DNA from: Nocardioides sp. QY071
GTDB taxonomy: Bacteria > Actinomycetota > Actinomycetes > Propionibacteriales > Nocardioidaceae
Assembly (NCBI RefSeq): GCF_029961765.1
Contig: NZ_CP124681.1
Location: 62,001-126,000 of the forward strand
Direction: 5' to 3'
DNA: 64,000 nt
The notes under the pieces were generated by a model. That model was not told the DNA's origin. It worked only from the letters and a program-made list of their open reading frames with translations, and searched no databases. Positions within the stretch are counted from its first letter, which is position 1, and the number at the start of each line of letters is the position of its first letter. The position numbers and the translations under genes are program-made. Of the stretch, positions 25,877-34,734 are shown one piece after another.

Positions 25877-27382
25877 ATGACCGGACCGACCATCGGTGCC
25901 ACCGTTCCCGTGGGATCCACGGAGCAGTGGCGCGACAAGAAGCGCTACCTGTGGCTGTGGGGCCTGATGGTCCCCGGCTTCGGCGTGCTCTTCGCCCTGG
26001 CCTACATCGCGACGGGCGGGTGGTGGGGCTTCACCCTGGTCGCCCCGTTCCTGGTCAACTTCCTGATCCCGCTGCTCGACCTCGCGATGGGCACCGACCA
26101 GAGCAACCCGCCGGACGAGGTCATCGAGGAGCTCGAGAACGACCGCTACTACCGCTGGGTCGTCTTCGCCTACGTGCCGATGATGTTCGCGCTGGTCTTC
26201 GCCGGCTACTACATCATCGGCGAGGGCAACCCGGTCGCCTGGCTGCTCAACCACGTCGGCCTCGGCGACTGGGGCGACGCGCACCTGAGCGCCAACCTGA
26301 TGGCCGACCACCTCGAGCTGCCGTGGTGGGAGAAGGCGCTGTGGGCGCTGTCGATCGCCGGCGTCGTCGGCATCGGCATCAACACGGCCCACGAGCTCGG
26401 CCACAAGAAGGAGTCGCACGAGCGCTGGCTCGCCAAGATCACCCTCGCGCCGACCTTCTACGGCCACTTCTACATCGAGCACAACCGCGGCCACCACGTC
26501 CGCGTCGCGACGCCCGAGGACCCGGCGTCCTCCCGGCTCGGCGAGAGCCTGTACCGCTTCTGGCCGCGCACCGTCTGGGGCTCGCTCAAGAGCGCGTGGG
26601 AGGTCGAGGCCAAGCGCTACCGCCGCAAGGGCACCCACCCGTTCCACGCCGGCAACGACGTGCTCAACGCATGGGCCATGTCAGTCGCGCTCTGGGCCGC
26701 CGTCATCGCGCTCAACGGCTGGAGCGTCGCGGTCTACATCCCGATCACCGTCGTGTTCGGCTTCTCGCTCCTCGAGGTCGTCAACTACCTCGAGCACTAC
26801 GGCCTCAAGCGGCAGCGGGTCGGCGAGAAGCAGCGCTACGAGCGGGTGCTGCCGATGCACAGCTGGAACAGCAACAACATCGTCACCAACATCTTCCTCT
26901 ACCACCTGCAGCGCCACAGTGACCACCACGCCAACCCGACCCGGCGCTACCAGGCCCTGCGCGACTTCAAGGAGTCCCCGGCCCTGCCCACCGGCTACGC
27001 CGGCATGATCAACCTCGCGCTGATCCCGCCGCTGTGGCGCAAGGTGATGGACCACCGGGTGGTCGAGCACCTCGACGGCGACGTCACGCTGGCCAACATC
27101 GCTCCGGGCAAGGAGGCGGCGTACCTCGCCAAGTTCCCGCCGCCGGTCGAGCACGCGCTCAAGACCGAGGACCTGTTCGCCCAGAGGTTCGTCGGCGAGG
27201 TGCTCGCCGCCAAGTGCCCCGGCTGCTCCTACGTCTACGAGGTCGCCGCGGGCGACGAGCACGAGGGCTTCGCCGCCGGCACCGCCTGGGCCGACATCCC
27301 GGACGACTGGTGCTGCCCGGACTGCGGTGTCCGCGAGAAGATCGACTTCATCCCGTTCGACCCCGAGAAGGTGCAGGCCTGA
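25877..27382 (+). CDS. alkB: Alkane 1-monooxygenase fused to rubredoxin
   Basis: A 501-residue integral membrane di-iron hydroxylase that oxidises the terminal methyl of n-alkanes to 1-alkanols with O2. Histidine boxes are HELGH (172-176), EHNRGHH (201-207), NYLEHYG (303-309) and LQRHSDHH (344-351). Six hydrophobic segments span about residues 25-300. A linker of about 75 residues leads to a C-terminal rubredoxin with CPGC (447-450) and CPDCG (480-484), which passes electrons in cis; such fusions are known in actinomycetes (AlkW1 type). The ATG at 25877 has GAGGAGG upstream. Ferredoxin and TetR genes follow at once. No rubredoxin reductase gene is in the window. Confidence 0.95.
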   Translation: MTGPTIGATVPVGSTEQWRDKKRYLWLWGLMVPGFGVLFALAYIATGGWWGFTLVAPFLVNFLIPLLDLAMGTDQSNPPDEVIEELENDRYYRWVVFAYVPMMFALVFAGYYIIGEGNPVAWLLNHVGLGDWGDAHLSANLMADHLELPWWEKALWALSIAGVVGIGINTAHELGHKKESHERWLAKITLAPTFYGHFYIEHNRGHHVRVATPEDPASSRLGESLYRFWPRTVWGSLKSAWEVEAKRYRRKGTHPFHAGNDVLNAWAMSVALWAAVIALNGWSVAVYIPITVVFGFSLLEVVNYLEHYGLKRQRVGEKQRYERVLPMHSWNSNNIVTNIFLYHLQRHSDHHANPTRRYQALRDFKESPALPTGYAGMINLALIPPLWRKVMDHRVVEHLDGDVTLANIAPGKEAAYLAKFPPPVEHALKTEDLFAQRFVGEVLAAKCPGCSYVYEVAAGDEHEGFAAGTAWADIPDDWCCPDCGVREKIDFIPFDPEKVQA

Positions 27383-27383
27383 C

Positions 27384-27578
27384 ATGAAGATCGTTGCTGA
27401 CCTCGACAGGTGTGAGGGCCTCGGCATGTGCGAGGCGATGGCCAACGACTACTTCGAGGTGGACGAGGACGAGGACAAGGTCAACGTCCTCGACGACTCC
27501 CCCGAGGAGAGCGACCGGGCCCACGTGTACGCCGCCGTGCAGGCGTGCCCCGTGCTCGCCCTGACCCTCGAAGGCTGA
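27384..27578 (+). CDS. [3Fe-4S]-type ferredoxin
   Basis: A 64-residue acidic ferredoxin beginning 1 bp after the alkB stop codon. Cys10, Cys16 and Cys55-Pro match the C-x5-C...CP pattern of single-cluster 3Fe-4S ferredoxins that serve actinobacterial P450s and hydroxylases. It is too short for a second cluster. It might support the hydroxylase or a P450; the fused rubredoxin already covers the first role, so its purpose here is unclear. Confidence 0.88.
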   Translation: MKIVADLDRCEGLGMCEAMANDYFEVDEDEDKVNVLDDSPEESDRAHVYAAVQACPVLALTLEG

Positions 27579-27588
27579 GCGGACACCG

Positions 27589-28212
27589 ATGTCCCTCCTC
27601 GCCGACCGGACCCGGGCCCTGGTCGACCGGGTGGCTACCCTCACGGGGGTGGCCACCCTGACGCTCCGCGACCGCCTGCTCGAGGCGGCTGTCGAGCTCA
27701 CCACCAGCGCGGGCTGGGCGAAGGTGACGATGGCGCGGCTGGCCGACGAGGTCGGCGTCAGCCGGCAGACGGTCTACAACGAGATCGGCACCAAGAACGA
27801 CCTCGCCGAGGCGATGGTGCTGCGCGAGCTGGACCGCTTCCTGGCCGGGGTGACCCGCTCCTTCGACGAGAACCCCGACGACCTGGTGGCGGCGATCCGC
27901 GACTCGGCCCGCCGGGTGCTCAAGTACGCCCAGGACAACGCGCTCCTGCACGCCGTCGTCTCGGCGACCCATGGCGCCGACACCGAGCTGCTCCCGCTGC
28001 TGACCACCCACTCGGAGTACCTCCTCGAGGGAGCCAAGCTCGTGGTCGCCGACCGGGTGGCGGCGTACGACGTCGACCTGCCGCCGGAACGCCTCGCCGC
28101 CAGCATCGACATGGTCGTGCGGCTGGTGCTCAGCCACGTCATGCAGCCCTCGGCGGACCCCACTCGCACAGCCGGCGACATCGCGTGGATCGCCGAACGC
28201 GTTCTGCGCTGA
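27589..28212 (+). CDS. TetR family regulator of the alkane operon
   Basis: A 207-residue TetR protein following the ferredoxin after 10 bp. The HTH is [31 protein letters not shown] (about 46-77). TetR genes closing alkB operons (AlkU/AlkX type) are common in Rhodococcus and Dietzia and repress the operon in the absence of alkane or a fatty product. The dyad at 25805 is a plausible binding site. Confidence 0.87.
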   Translation: MSLLADRTRALVDRVATLTGVATLTLRDRLLEAAVELTTSAGWAKVTMARLADEVGVSRQTVYNEIGTKNDLAEAMVLRELDRFLAGVTRSFDENPDDLVAAIRDSARRVLKYAQDNALLHAVVSATHGADTELLPLLTTHSEYLLEGAKLVVADRVAAYDVDLPPERLAASIDMVVRLVLSHVMQPSADPTRTAGDIAWIAERVLR

Positions 28213-28274
28213 TCGCCCACGTACTACCCTCGCCTCGGGAGATGCCGGGAGATCCCGGCGGAGGGAAGAGGTCC

Positions 28275-29516
28275 ATGGGGTTGGTGCGACGCGCCCTGAC
28301 GAGCCGGCTGACGGTCGGGCTCGCGGGCGGTGCTGCCCTCCTGGCGCTCACCGCGTGCGGCACACCGCAGAAGGGTGCGGAGAAGGACCCGAAGGCCGAC
28401 CCGAGCGAGGCCGCGGCCAGCACCACCGCCACCGCGACGACCGCTGTGGCCGACCCCGCGCACGCGGTGGCACCGCCCGGTCCCTTCGACGGCAAGCAGT
28501 ACGGCGACGACCTGCTCCTCGTCTCCCAGGACTCGCTCTCCAAGGACGACCTCGCCACCATCACCGGCGTGACGGTGCGGGGCAAGAAGGGCGTCGCGGC
28601 CTACACCCAGCTGTCCTACGGCCAGTTCTCGGTGGAGAACAAGCTCTTCAACATCGCCGCCGTCGACCCGGGCGACTACCGCCGTTTCACGGGGAACGAC
28701 TCGGCGACCTTCCAGCAGCAGTGGGACCGGATCGCGGGCGGCGAGATCGCGATCCCCAAGGCCCTCGAGCAGGAGCTGGTGCCCGACAGCTCGGGCTACC
28801 TCGCCGTCGACGAGGAGAAGATCCACATCGGCGCCCTGTTCCCCGGTGGGGTCGACGGCGTCGACGCGGTCGTCAACGCCAAGTGGGGGGAGGCGCTCGG
28901 GCTGCCCGAGGAGAACGCGGTGCTGATCAACACCGGCCTGTCCTCCCCGCAGGTGGTGCGCAAGAAGATCGAGAACGCCTTCGGCAAGGACCGGTTCTCG
29001 ATCAGCGCCCTCGACATCGTCGCCCAGAGCGGCATCGACCCCGGCACCTACCAGCAGGCGATCCCGGTCGGCGCGTTCAGCGACGCGGTCGGCGTCTTCC
29101 GCTACACCCCGATCGGCGGCGGGCGGATCGCGCCCGACCCGGCCTGGGTCAAGGCCCACATCGTGACCGAGGTGGTCCCGATCCTCGGCTCGGTGACGTG
29201 CAACAAGTACCTGATGCCGCAGCTCAAGGCGGCCCTCGCCGAGATCGTCACCAGCAAGCTGGCCGGCAAGATCCACCCGGGCGAGTACGCCGGGTGCTAC
29301 TACCCGCGCTTCATCGCCGGCTCCACGCAGCTGTCCAACCACTCCTTCGGGCTGGCGCTCGACCTCAACGTGCCGGGCAACCAGCGCGGCACCGTCGGTC
29401 AGATGGACCGCGTGGTCGTGGCGATCTTCAAGAAGTGGGGCTTCGCGTGGGGCGGCGACTGGGCCTACACGGACCCGATGCACTTCGAGCTGGCACGGAT
29501 CGTCAACCCGGGCTGA
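28275..29516 (+). CDS. M15-domain lipoprotein
   Basis: A 413-residue exported lipoprotein with signal peptide and lipobox LTAC (Cys28), an Ala/Thr/Lys-rich linker, a central region of about 200 residues of unknown fold, and a C-terminal M15 peptidase-like domain with [15 protein letters not shown] and DPMHFEL, the zinc-binding His/Asp/His pattern. It should act on cell-wall peptides at the outer membrane face. GGAGGGAAGAGG precedes the ATG. It has no obvious operon partner. Confidence 0.78.
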   Translation: MGLVRRALTSRLTVGLAGGAALLALTACGTPQKGAEKDPKADPSEAAASTTATATTAVADPAHAVAPPGPFDGKQYGDDLLLVSQDSLSKDDLATITGVTVRGKKGVAAYTQLSYGQFSVENKLFNIAAVDPGDYRRFTGNDSATFQQQWDRIAGGEIAIPKALEQELVPDSSGYLAVDEEKIHIGALFPGGVDGVDAVVNAKWGEALGLPEENAVLINTGLSSPQVVRKKIENAFGKDRFSISALDIVAQSGIDPGTYQQAIPVGAFSDAVGVFRYTPIGGGRIAPDPAWVKAHIVTEVVPILGSVTCNKYLMPQLKAALAEIVTSKLAGKIHPGEYAGCYYPRFIAGSTQLSNHSFGLALDLNVPGNQRGTVGQMDRVVVAIFKKWGFAWGGDWAYTDPMHFELARIVNPG

Positions 29517-29525
29517 GGCGGATGC

Positions 29526-29542
29526 TGACAGCATCACTGTCA
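29526..29542. promoter_or_regulatory. TGACA-N7-TGTCA box upstream of the racemase gene
   Basis: TGACAGCATCACTGTCA sits 22 bp before the racemase start. Over 22 bp starting here, 17 positions match the site in the fadA promoter at 33421. A second overlapping palindrome GATGCTG-A-CAGCATC occupies 29521-29535. I read it as a MerR-type site that puts the racemase in the fadAB regulon. Confidence 0.6.
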
Positions 29543-29564
29543 CGATCCGTGCCATGATGCGCGC

Positions 29565-30728
29565 ATGACGTTCGCGCTGGGTCAGGGAACCGGTCCGCTC
29601 AAGGGCCTCAAGGTCGTCGAGATCGCCGGGATCGGGCCGAGCCCGCACGCCTGCATGATCCTGGCGGACCTGGGCGCCGACGTGATCCGGGTGGAGCGCC
29701 CGGGTGGGCAGATGCTGACCGGCGGGTCGCACGACCTGCTCAACCGCGGTCGGCCCAGCGTCGCGCTCAACCTCAAGGACCCCGAGGCGGTCGCGACCGT
29801 GCTCGACCTGGTCGAGCAGGCCGACGTGCTGGTCGAGGGCATGCGCCCCGGTGTCGCCGAGCGACTCGGCTTCGGGCCCGAGGACTGCCACGCCCGCAAC
29901 CCGCGCCTGGTCTACGGCCGGATGACCGGCTGGGGTCAGGACGGCCCGTGGTCGCAGGCAGCCGGCCACGACATGAACTACATCGCCATCACCGGCACCC
30001 TCCACGGCCTGGGTCAGGTCAAGGACAAGCCCCAGTTCCCGACCAACCTCGTCGGCGACTTCGGTGGCGGGTCGACGTACCTCGTCATCGGCATCCTCGC
30101 CGCGGTCTTCGAGGCGAAGGCATCCGGCCAGGGCCAGGTCGTCGACGCCGCGATCGTCGACGGTACGGCGAACCTGAACGCGATGACCTCCGCCTTCCTC
30201 GCCGGCGGCGGGTTCAAGGAGGAGCGAGCCGCCAACCTGCTCGACGGCGGCGCGCCGTACTACGACATCTACGAGACCGCCGACGGCGAGCACATGTCGG
30301 TGGGCGCGCTGGAGCCGCAGTTCTACGACCTGTTCGTCGAGCTGCTCGGCATCAAGGACACCGCGCCGGACCGCTGGGACGTCGCGAAGACCGACGAGCT
30401 GCGCGAGCTGATCACCTCGACGTTCAAGACCAGGACCCGCGAGGAGTGGTGCGCGATCTTCGACGGCACCGACGCCTGCGTGGCGCCGATCCTGCGGATG
30501 AGCGAGGCCAAGGACCACCCGCACATCAAGGGCCGCGAGATCTTCGTCGAGCACGAGGGCATCGTGCAGCCGCAGCCCGCGCCGCGGTTCTCCCGCACGA
30601 AGGCGACGCTGTCGCACCCGCCGGCCCCCGGTGCCGGCGCGCACACCCGCGAGGCGCTCGAGGCCTGGGGCGTCAAGGACGTCGAGGGCCTGATCGAGCG
30701 CGGTGCCGCGGTGCAGATCGAGGGCTGA
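29565..30728 (+). CDS. Alpha-methylacyl-CoA racemase (CoA-transferase III fold)
   Basis: A 387-residue enzyme of the CaiB/BaiF family. It interconverts (2R)- and (2S)-methylacyl-CoA so that branched chains can enter beta-oxidation. The residues known as His126, Asp156 and Glu241 in the mycobacterial racemase MCR appear here at a constant offset of nine: His135 (GHDMNYIAITGTL), Asp165 (NLVGDFGGGSTYL) and Glu250 (GALEPQFYD). That separates it from true CoA transferases. The promoter shares a regulator box with fadA-fadB, fitting a role in methyl-branched fatty acid or sterol side-chain breakdown. Confidence 0.88.
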   Translation: MTFALGQGTGPLKGLKVVEIAGIGPSPHACMILADLGADVIRVERPGGQMLTGGSHDLLNRGRPSVALNLKDPEAVATVLDLVEQADVLVEGMRPGVAERLGFGPEDCHARNPRLVYGRMTGWGQDGPWSQAAGHDMNYIAITGTLHGLGQVKDKPQFPTNLVGDFGGGSTYLVIGILAAVFEAKASGQGQVVDAAIVDGTANLNAMTSAFLAGGGFKEERAANLLDGGAPYYDIYETADGEHMSVGALEPQFYDLFVELLGIKDTAPDRWDVAKTDELRELITSTFKTRTREEWCAIFDGTDACVAPILRMSEAKDHPHIKGREIFVEHEGIVQPQPAPRFSRTKATLSHPPAPGAGAHTREALEAWGVKDVEGLIERGAAVQIEG

Positions 30729-30753
30729 CCCGGTCGGTGGCCGCGGCCCCGCG

Positions 30754-30860
30754 GTAACACGCTGTCCATCCGACTACTCGTCGGTTCTCCGCAGAATCGC
30801 CGCCGGATTCGGCCGATTTCTGCTGACACCCGGCGGGTAGTCGCGTGGACAGCGTGTTAC
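30754..30860. repeat. 107-bp structured inverted-repeat element
   Basis: GTAACACGCTGTCCA (30754-30768) is exactly repeated in reverse complement at 30846-30860. Pairing continues inward (CGACTAC against GTAGTCG), and an inner dyad GCAGAA...TTTCTGC adds a second stem. It lies between the racemase and helicase genes, both forward. It could be a terminator, a structured RNA or a small non-coding mobile element. Confidence 0.6.
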
Positions 30861-31099
30861 ATCCCACAGCGCCGCAACCCGCGGCGATGCGGGTCCCCGA
30901 GCGGGGGACCCCTAGGCTGGGGGCACCGATCCGGCCAGTCTTGCCCCGGATCCCGGCGTACCACACCGCACCACCCGTGGCCGCGCCCCTCACCAGAGGC
31001 ACCGCTTCACCGCCTGTCACCGGACAGGCAGCACGGCGAGACGCCCACCTGAGGGGATCGCGCCGCCCTGCGTGCAGCGTTCTCCGGAGAGAAACACCC
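30861..31099 (+). other. Gene-free leader upstream of the DEAD-box helicase gene
   Basis: Together with the preceding element this makes about 370 bp without a convincing gene. It holds two short GC dyads (around 30898-30926) and a GGAGAGAAA ribosome site. A frame open from 30845 joins the helicase frame but has no family-like sequence. I read it as a long 5' untranslated leader, often seen on cold-induced helicase genes; that is inference. Confidence 0.4.
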
Positions 31100-32554
31100 G
31101 TGACCACCACCTTCGCCGATCTCGGCGTGCCCACTGCCCTGCTCGACGTCCTCGCGGCCGACGAGATCACCGTCCCCACGCCGATCCAGGCCGCGACGCT
31201 GCCCGACTCGCTGAAGGGCCGGGACGTGCTCGGCCGCGGTCGCACCGGCTCCGGCAAGACCTACGCCTTCGGCCTCCCGCTCGTGGCGCGCCTGGTCTCC
31301 GAGGGCGAGCGCCGGCGTCCGGCGCCGAAGCGCCCCCGGGCCCTCGTCCTCGCTCCGACCCGCGAGCTCGCGAGCCAGATCGCGGCCACCGTCGCGCCGC
31401 TCGCGAAGGCCGTCGGCCTGCGCACCACCACCGTCTTCGGCGGCGTGGGCCAGGGCCCGCAGGTCAACGCGCTGCGCGACGGCGTCGACATCCTCATCGC
31501 CTGCCCCGGCCGGCTCGAGGACCTGATCGGCCAGGGCCACTGCAGCCTCGCCGACGTGCGGGTCACCGTGCTCGACGAGGCCGACCACATGGCCGACCTG
31601 GGCTTCCTGCCCGCCGTACGCCGCCTGCTCGACCAGACGCCCAAGGGCGGCCAGCGGATGCTGTTCTCCGCGACGCTCGACAACGCGATCGACGTCCTGG
31701 TCAAGCGCTTCCTCGTCGACCCGGCCGTGCACCAGGCCGACTCGGCCCAGTCGCCGGTCACGAAGATGGACCACCACGTGCTCCACGTCGAGCGCGAGCA
31801 GCGGCTGCCCGTCCTGCTCGACCTGGTCAGCGCGCCCGGCCGCACCGTCGTCTTCACGCGCACCAAGCACGGCGCCAAGGCGCTGGCGCGCCAGCTCAAC
31901 AAGAACGGCGTCCCGGCCGTCGACCTCCACGGCAACCTCAGCCAGGGTGCGCGCACCCGCAACATGGAGGCCTTCCACAGCGGTACGGCGACCACCCTGG
32001 TCGCGACCGACATCGCGGCCCGCGGCATCCACGTCGACGACGTCTCGCTCGTCGTCCACGCCGACCCGCCGGCCGAGCACAAGGCCTACCTGCACCGCTC
32101 CGGACGTACGGCGCGCGCCGGCGCCGCGGGCACCGTGATCACGTTGATGACCAGTGAGCAGCGCGGCGACGTCCGGGCGCTGACCCGGGCCGCCGGCATC
32201 ACGCCGACCACGACCCGGATCCAGGGCCCCGACCACCCGGTGCTCCAGGACCTCGCGCCGGGCGAGCGGTCGCGTCCGGGCGGCATCGACCTCACCCCGG
32301 CCACCCCGCAGGGCGGCAACGGCGGGGGCAACGGCGGCGGTCGTCGTCGCTCCGGCGCCAAGAAGCCCGCGGCGAAGAAGCCGGCTGCCCAGGGCCAGCG
32401 CTCCGGCGGCCAGGGCCAGCGCTCGGGCGGGCAGGGCGGAACGAAGCCGGCCGGGCGCTCGGGCGGCAACCGCGGCCGGTCGCGCTCGCGCGGTGCCGGC
32501 TCCGGCTCGGGTGGCGGCCACAGCGCCGCCGGCTTCAGCTCCGGTCGTCGCTGA
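31100..32554 (+). CDS. DEAD-box ATP-dependent RNA helicase
   Basis: A 484-residue RNA helicase. N-terminal RecA domain: Q motif (TPIQ, 27-30), Walker A GRTGSGKT (47-54), PTRELA, DEAD (LDEADHM), SAT. C-terminal RecA domain: VATDIAARGIH and HRSGRTARAG. The tail of about 110 residues is Gly/Arg/Lys/Gln-rich with repeated QGQRSGG, a basic RNA-binding extension seen in actinobacterial RhlE-type helicases. It should unwind RNA in ribosome assembly or decay. The GTG at 31100 is set by GGAGAG upstream and by the family N-terminus (TTFADLGVP). Confidence 0.92.
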   Translation: MTTTFADLGVPTALLDVLAADEITVPTPIQAATLPDSLKGRDVLGRGRTGSGKTYAFGLPLVARLVSEGERRRPAPKRPRALVLAPTRELASQIAATVAPLAKAVGLRTTTVFGGVGQGPQVNALRDGVDILIACPGRLEDLIGQGHCSLADVRVTVLDEADHMADLGFLPAVRRLLDQTPKGGQRMLFSATLDNAIDVLVKRFLVDPAVHQADSAQSPVTKMDHHVLHVEREQRLPVLLDLVSAPGRTVVFTRTKHGAKALARQLNKNGVPAVDLHGNLSQGARTRNMEAFHSGTATTLVATDIAARGIHVDDVSLVVHADPPAEHKAYLHRSGRTARAGAAGTVITLMTSEQRGDVRALTRAAGITPTTTRIQGPDHPVLQDLAPGERSRPGGIDLTPATPQGGNGGGNGGGRRRSGAKKPAAKKPAAQGQRSGGQGQRSGGQGGTKPAGRSGGNRGRSRSRGAGSGSGGGHSAAGFSSGRR

Positions 32555-32579
32555 CCCGGCAGAAAGTGGCTTGAGATTC

Positions 32580-32614
32580 GCGTCGACCCGGCAGAACTTC
32601 TGCCGGGTCGACGC
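32580..32614. terminator. 35-bp palindrome between convergent genes
   Basis: Arms of 17 (GCGTCGACCCGGCAGAA) flank a single central base. It starts 25 bp after the helicase stop and faces the convergent MerR gene, so it is a good bidirectional terminator. Confidence 0.65.
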
Positions 32615-32666
32615 AGTTCCGGGACCAGTTCGAGCCGGGTCGACGCAATTCCGAGACCAGTTCGAG
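32603..32666. repeat. Tandem 32-bp direct repeat
   Basis: Two units of 32 bp (32603-32634 and 32635-32666), starting CCGGGTCGACGCA and ending GACCAGTTCGAG, differ at two positions; a third copy begins at 32667 and fades into the MerR 3' end. The unit shares CCGGGTCGACGC with the palindrome arm, so it probably grew by duplication of the terminator arm. Confidence 0.6.
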
Positions 32667-32671
32667 CCGGG

Positions 32672-33421
32672 TCAGCGCCGCCGTGGGGTGCGCGCCGCGC
32701 GCGCGACCGCTGACTCGTACGCCGACACCAGGCCGCCGACCGACAGCGGCTTGAGCCGCTCCATGATCTCGCGGAAGTGCTCGGACGTGGTCGCGTCGCC
32801 GTACAGCGGGGCGAGCTTGTCGTTGATGACCTCGTAGAGCTCCTTGGCCATCTGCTCGCCGTGCTCCTGGTAGACCGCCGCGGCCGCGACCGCGACCTCG
32901 CGGGGGAAGCCGAGCTCGAGCAGGCGGATGCCGATGGCGAGCTGGTTGCTGGCGACGAGGTACGACGTCCCGCGGATCCGCAGCACGCCGAGGGCCTGCA
33001 GGGTGGCGACGTCCTCGGTCGAGAGTGGCCGGCCGGCCTTCTTCTCGAGCTGCTCGCGGTCCATCTCGACGGGTAGGTCGGACTGCCAGGGGGCGAGCAT
33101 GGTGCGGGCCAGGGTGATGTCCTCGGGGGTGGCGTCCTCGGGGATGCCGGCGACGTACCGCTCGATCGCGGACAGCGTGAACCCGTGGCTCTGCAGCTCC
33201 AGCACGAGCTCGATCCGGGCCAGGTGGGCGGCGGAGTAGTAGCCCGACCGGCCGCGCCGGATCGGAGGCGGCACCAGGCCCCGCGAGGTGTAGAAGCGCA
33301 CCGTGCGCACGGTCAGCCCGACCCGTGCGGTGAGCTCCTCGAGGGTGAGCAGCTCCTCCTGTGGATCGCTCCCGGATGCGTCGTGGGTCACACCGTCCGC
33401 GGGCCCCTCGCTCTTGACCAT
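32672..33421 (-). CDS. MerR family regulator
   Basis: A 249-residue MerR protein. The winged HTH is [65 protein letters not shown], about residues 34-98. The long C-terminal part is helical without metal-binding cysteines, so the effector is probably an acyl-CoA or other organic ligand. The ATG at 33421 overlaps the shared operator and lacks a ribosome site. A GTG at 33391 with GAGGGG upstream is an alternative (239 residues). It is divergent from fadA-fadB and likely controls that operon, the racemase gene and itself. Confidence 0.82.
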   Translation of the reverse strand: MVKSEGPADGVTHDASGSDPQEELLTLEELTARVGLTVRTVRFYTSRGLVPPPIRRGRSGYYSAAHLARIELVLELQSHGFTLSAIERYVAGIPEDATPEDITLARTMLAPWQSDLPVEMDREQLEKKAGRPLSTEDVATLQALGVLRIRGTSYLVASNQLAIGIRLLELGFPREVAVAAAAVYQEHGEQMAKELYEVINDKLAPLYGDATTSEHFREIMERLKPLSVGGLVSAYESAVARAARTPRRR

Positions 33422-33437
33422 GACAGTAATAGTGTCA
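33421..33437. promoter_or_regulatory. TGACA-N7-TGTCA box in the merR/fadA region
   Basis: TGACAGTAATAGTGTCA begins at the merR start codon and ends 47 bp before fadA. A TTGACC hexamer lies at 33414-33419, so the dyad falls between a possible -35 and -10 with the long spacer typical of MerR-controlled promoters. The same box occurs at 29526. Confidence 0.62.
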
Positions 33438-33484
33438 CAATCGATCCCAGAGACACCCTCTCCCGTACAGAAACAAGGACGGTC

Positions 33485-34696
33485 ATGGCAGAAGCATTCG
33501 TGTACGACCACCTCCGCACGCCGCGCGGTCGGGGCAAGGCCAACGGCTCCCTCCACGAGGTGAAGCCGGTCGACCTCGCCGTCGGGCTGATCGACGCCGT
33601 GCAGGAGCGCAACCCCGGCCTCGACACCAACCGCATCGACGACGTCGTGCTCGGTGTCGTCTCGCCGATCGGCGACCAGGGCGGCGACATCGCCAAGACC
33701 GCGGCCATCGCGGCCGGCCTGCCGGACACCGTCGCCGGGGTCCAGCTCAACCGCTTCTGCGCCTCGGGCCTCGAGGCCGTCAACCAGGCCGCCGGTCGCG
33801 TCCGCGGCGGGTTCGAGGACCTGATCATCGCCGGTGGCGTCGAGTCGATGAGCCGCGTGCCGATGGGCTCCGACGGTGGCGCCTGGGCGTCCGACCCGGC
33901 CACCGCGTTCAAGGCGGGCTTCGTGCCCCAGGGCATCGGCGCCGACCTGATCGCCACGATCGAGGGCTGGAGCCGCGAGGACGTCGACGCGTACGCCGCC
34001 GAGTCGCACCACCGGGCCGCCAAGGCCCAGGCCAACGGCTACTTCGACGGCGCGATCGTGCCGGTCAAGGACATCAACGGCCTGACCGTCCTCGACCGCG
34101 ACGAGACGGTCCGCCCCGACACCTCCGTCGAGGGCCTCGCCGGCCTCAAGCCGTCCTTCGCCCAGCTCGGCGCCGACGCCGGCTTCGACGACGTGGCGCT
34201 CGAGAAGTACCACTGGATCGAGAAGATCAACCACGTCCACCACGCCGGCAACAGCTCGGGCATCGTCGACGGCTCCGCGCTCACCCTGATCGGCAACGAG
34301 CAGGTCGGCAAGGACCTCGGCCTGACCCCGCGCGCCCGCATCATCGCGACCGCGGTCTCCGGTGCGGACCCGATCATCATGCTGACCGGCCCGGCCCCGG
34401 CCGCCCGCAAGGCGCTGGCCAAGGCCGGCCTCGAGGTCGGTGACATCGACCTGTTCGAGATCAACGAGGCGTTCGCCGCCGTCGCCATGCGGTTCATGCG
34501 CGACATGGGCATCAGCCACGACATCACCAACGTCAACGGTGGTGCGATCGCCATGGGCCACCCGCTCGGTGCGACCGGCGCGATGATCCTCGGCACCCTG
34601 ATCGACGAGCTCGAGCGGCGCGACCTGCGCCGCGGCCTCGCCACGCTCTGCGTCGGCGGCGGCATGGGCATCGCGACCATCGTCGAGCGCGTCTGA
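33485..34696 (+). CDS. fadA: Acetyl-CoA acyltransferase (thiolase)
   Basis: A 403-residue degradative thiolase that releases acetyl-CoA from 3-ketoacyl-CoA. The acyl-carrying Cys92 ([15 protein letters not shown]), His359 ([15 protein letters not shown]) and the second catalytic Cys389 (TLCVGGGMG) are all present. ACAAGGAC precedes the ATG. It is followed after 38 bp by fadB, giving the beta-subunit/alpha-subunit pair of a trifunctional beta-oxidation complex. The MerR box upstream is the likely control point. Confidence 0.94.
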   Translation: MAEAFVYDHLRTPRGRGKANGSLHEVKPVDLAVGLIDAVQERNPGLDTNRIDDVVLGVVSPIGDQGGDIAKTAAIAAGLPDTVAGVQLNRFCASGLEAVNQAAGRVRGGFEDLIIAGGVESMSRVPMGSDGGAWASDPATAFKAGFVPQGIGADLIATIEGWSREDVDAYAAESHHRAAKAQANGYFDGAIVPVKDINGLTVLDRDETVRPDTSVEGLAGLKPSFAQLGADAGFDDVALEKYHWIEKINHVHHAGNSSGIVDGSALTLIGNEQVGKDLGLTPRARIIATAVSGADPIIMLTGPAPAARKALAKAGLEVGDIDLFEINEAFAAVAMRFMRDMGISHDITNVNGGAIAMGHPLGATGAMILGTLIDELERRDLRRGLATLCVGGGMGIATIVERV

Positions 34697-34734
34697 CGCC
34701 GTACCGGACCCAGAGACTCAGAACAGGAACGACA

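Noticed and set aside
32641..32671. Additional small gene between helicase and merR
   Set aside because: The gap is filled by a palindrome and direct repeats; no start with a ribosome site.
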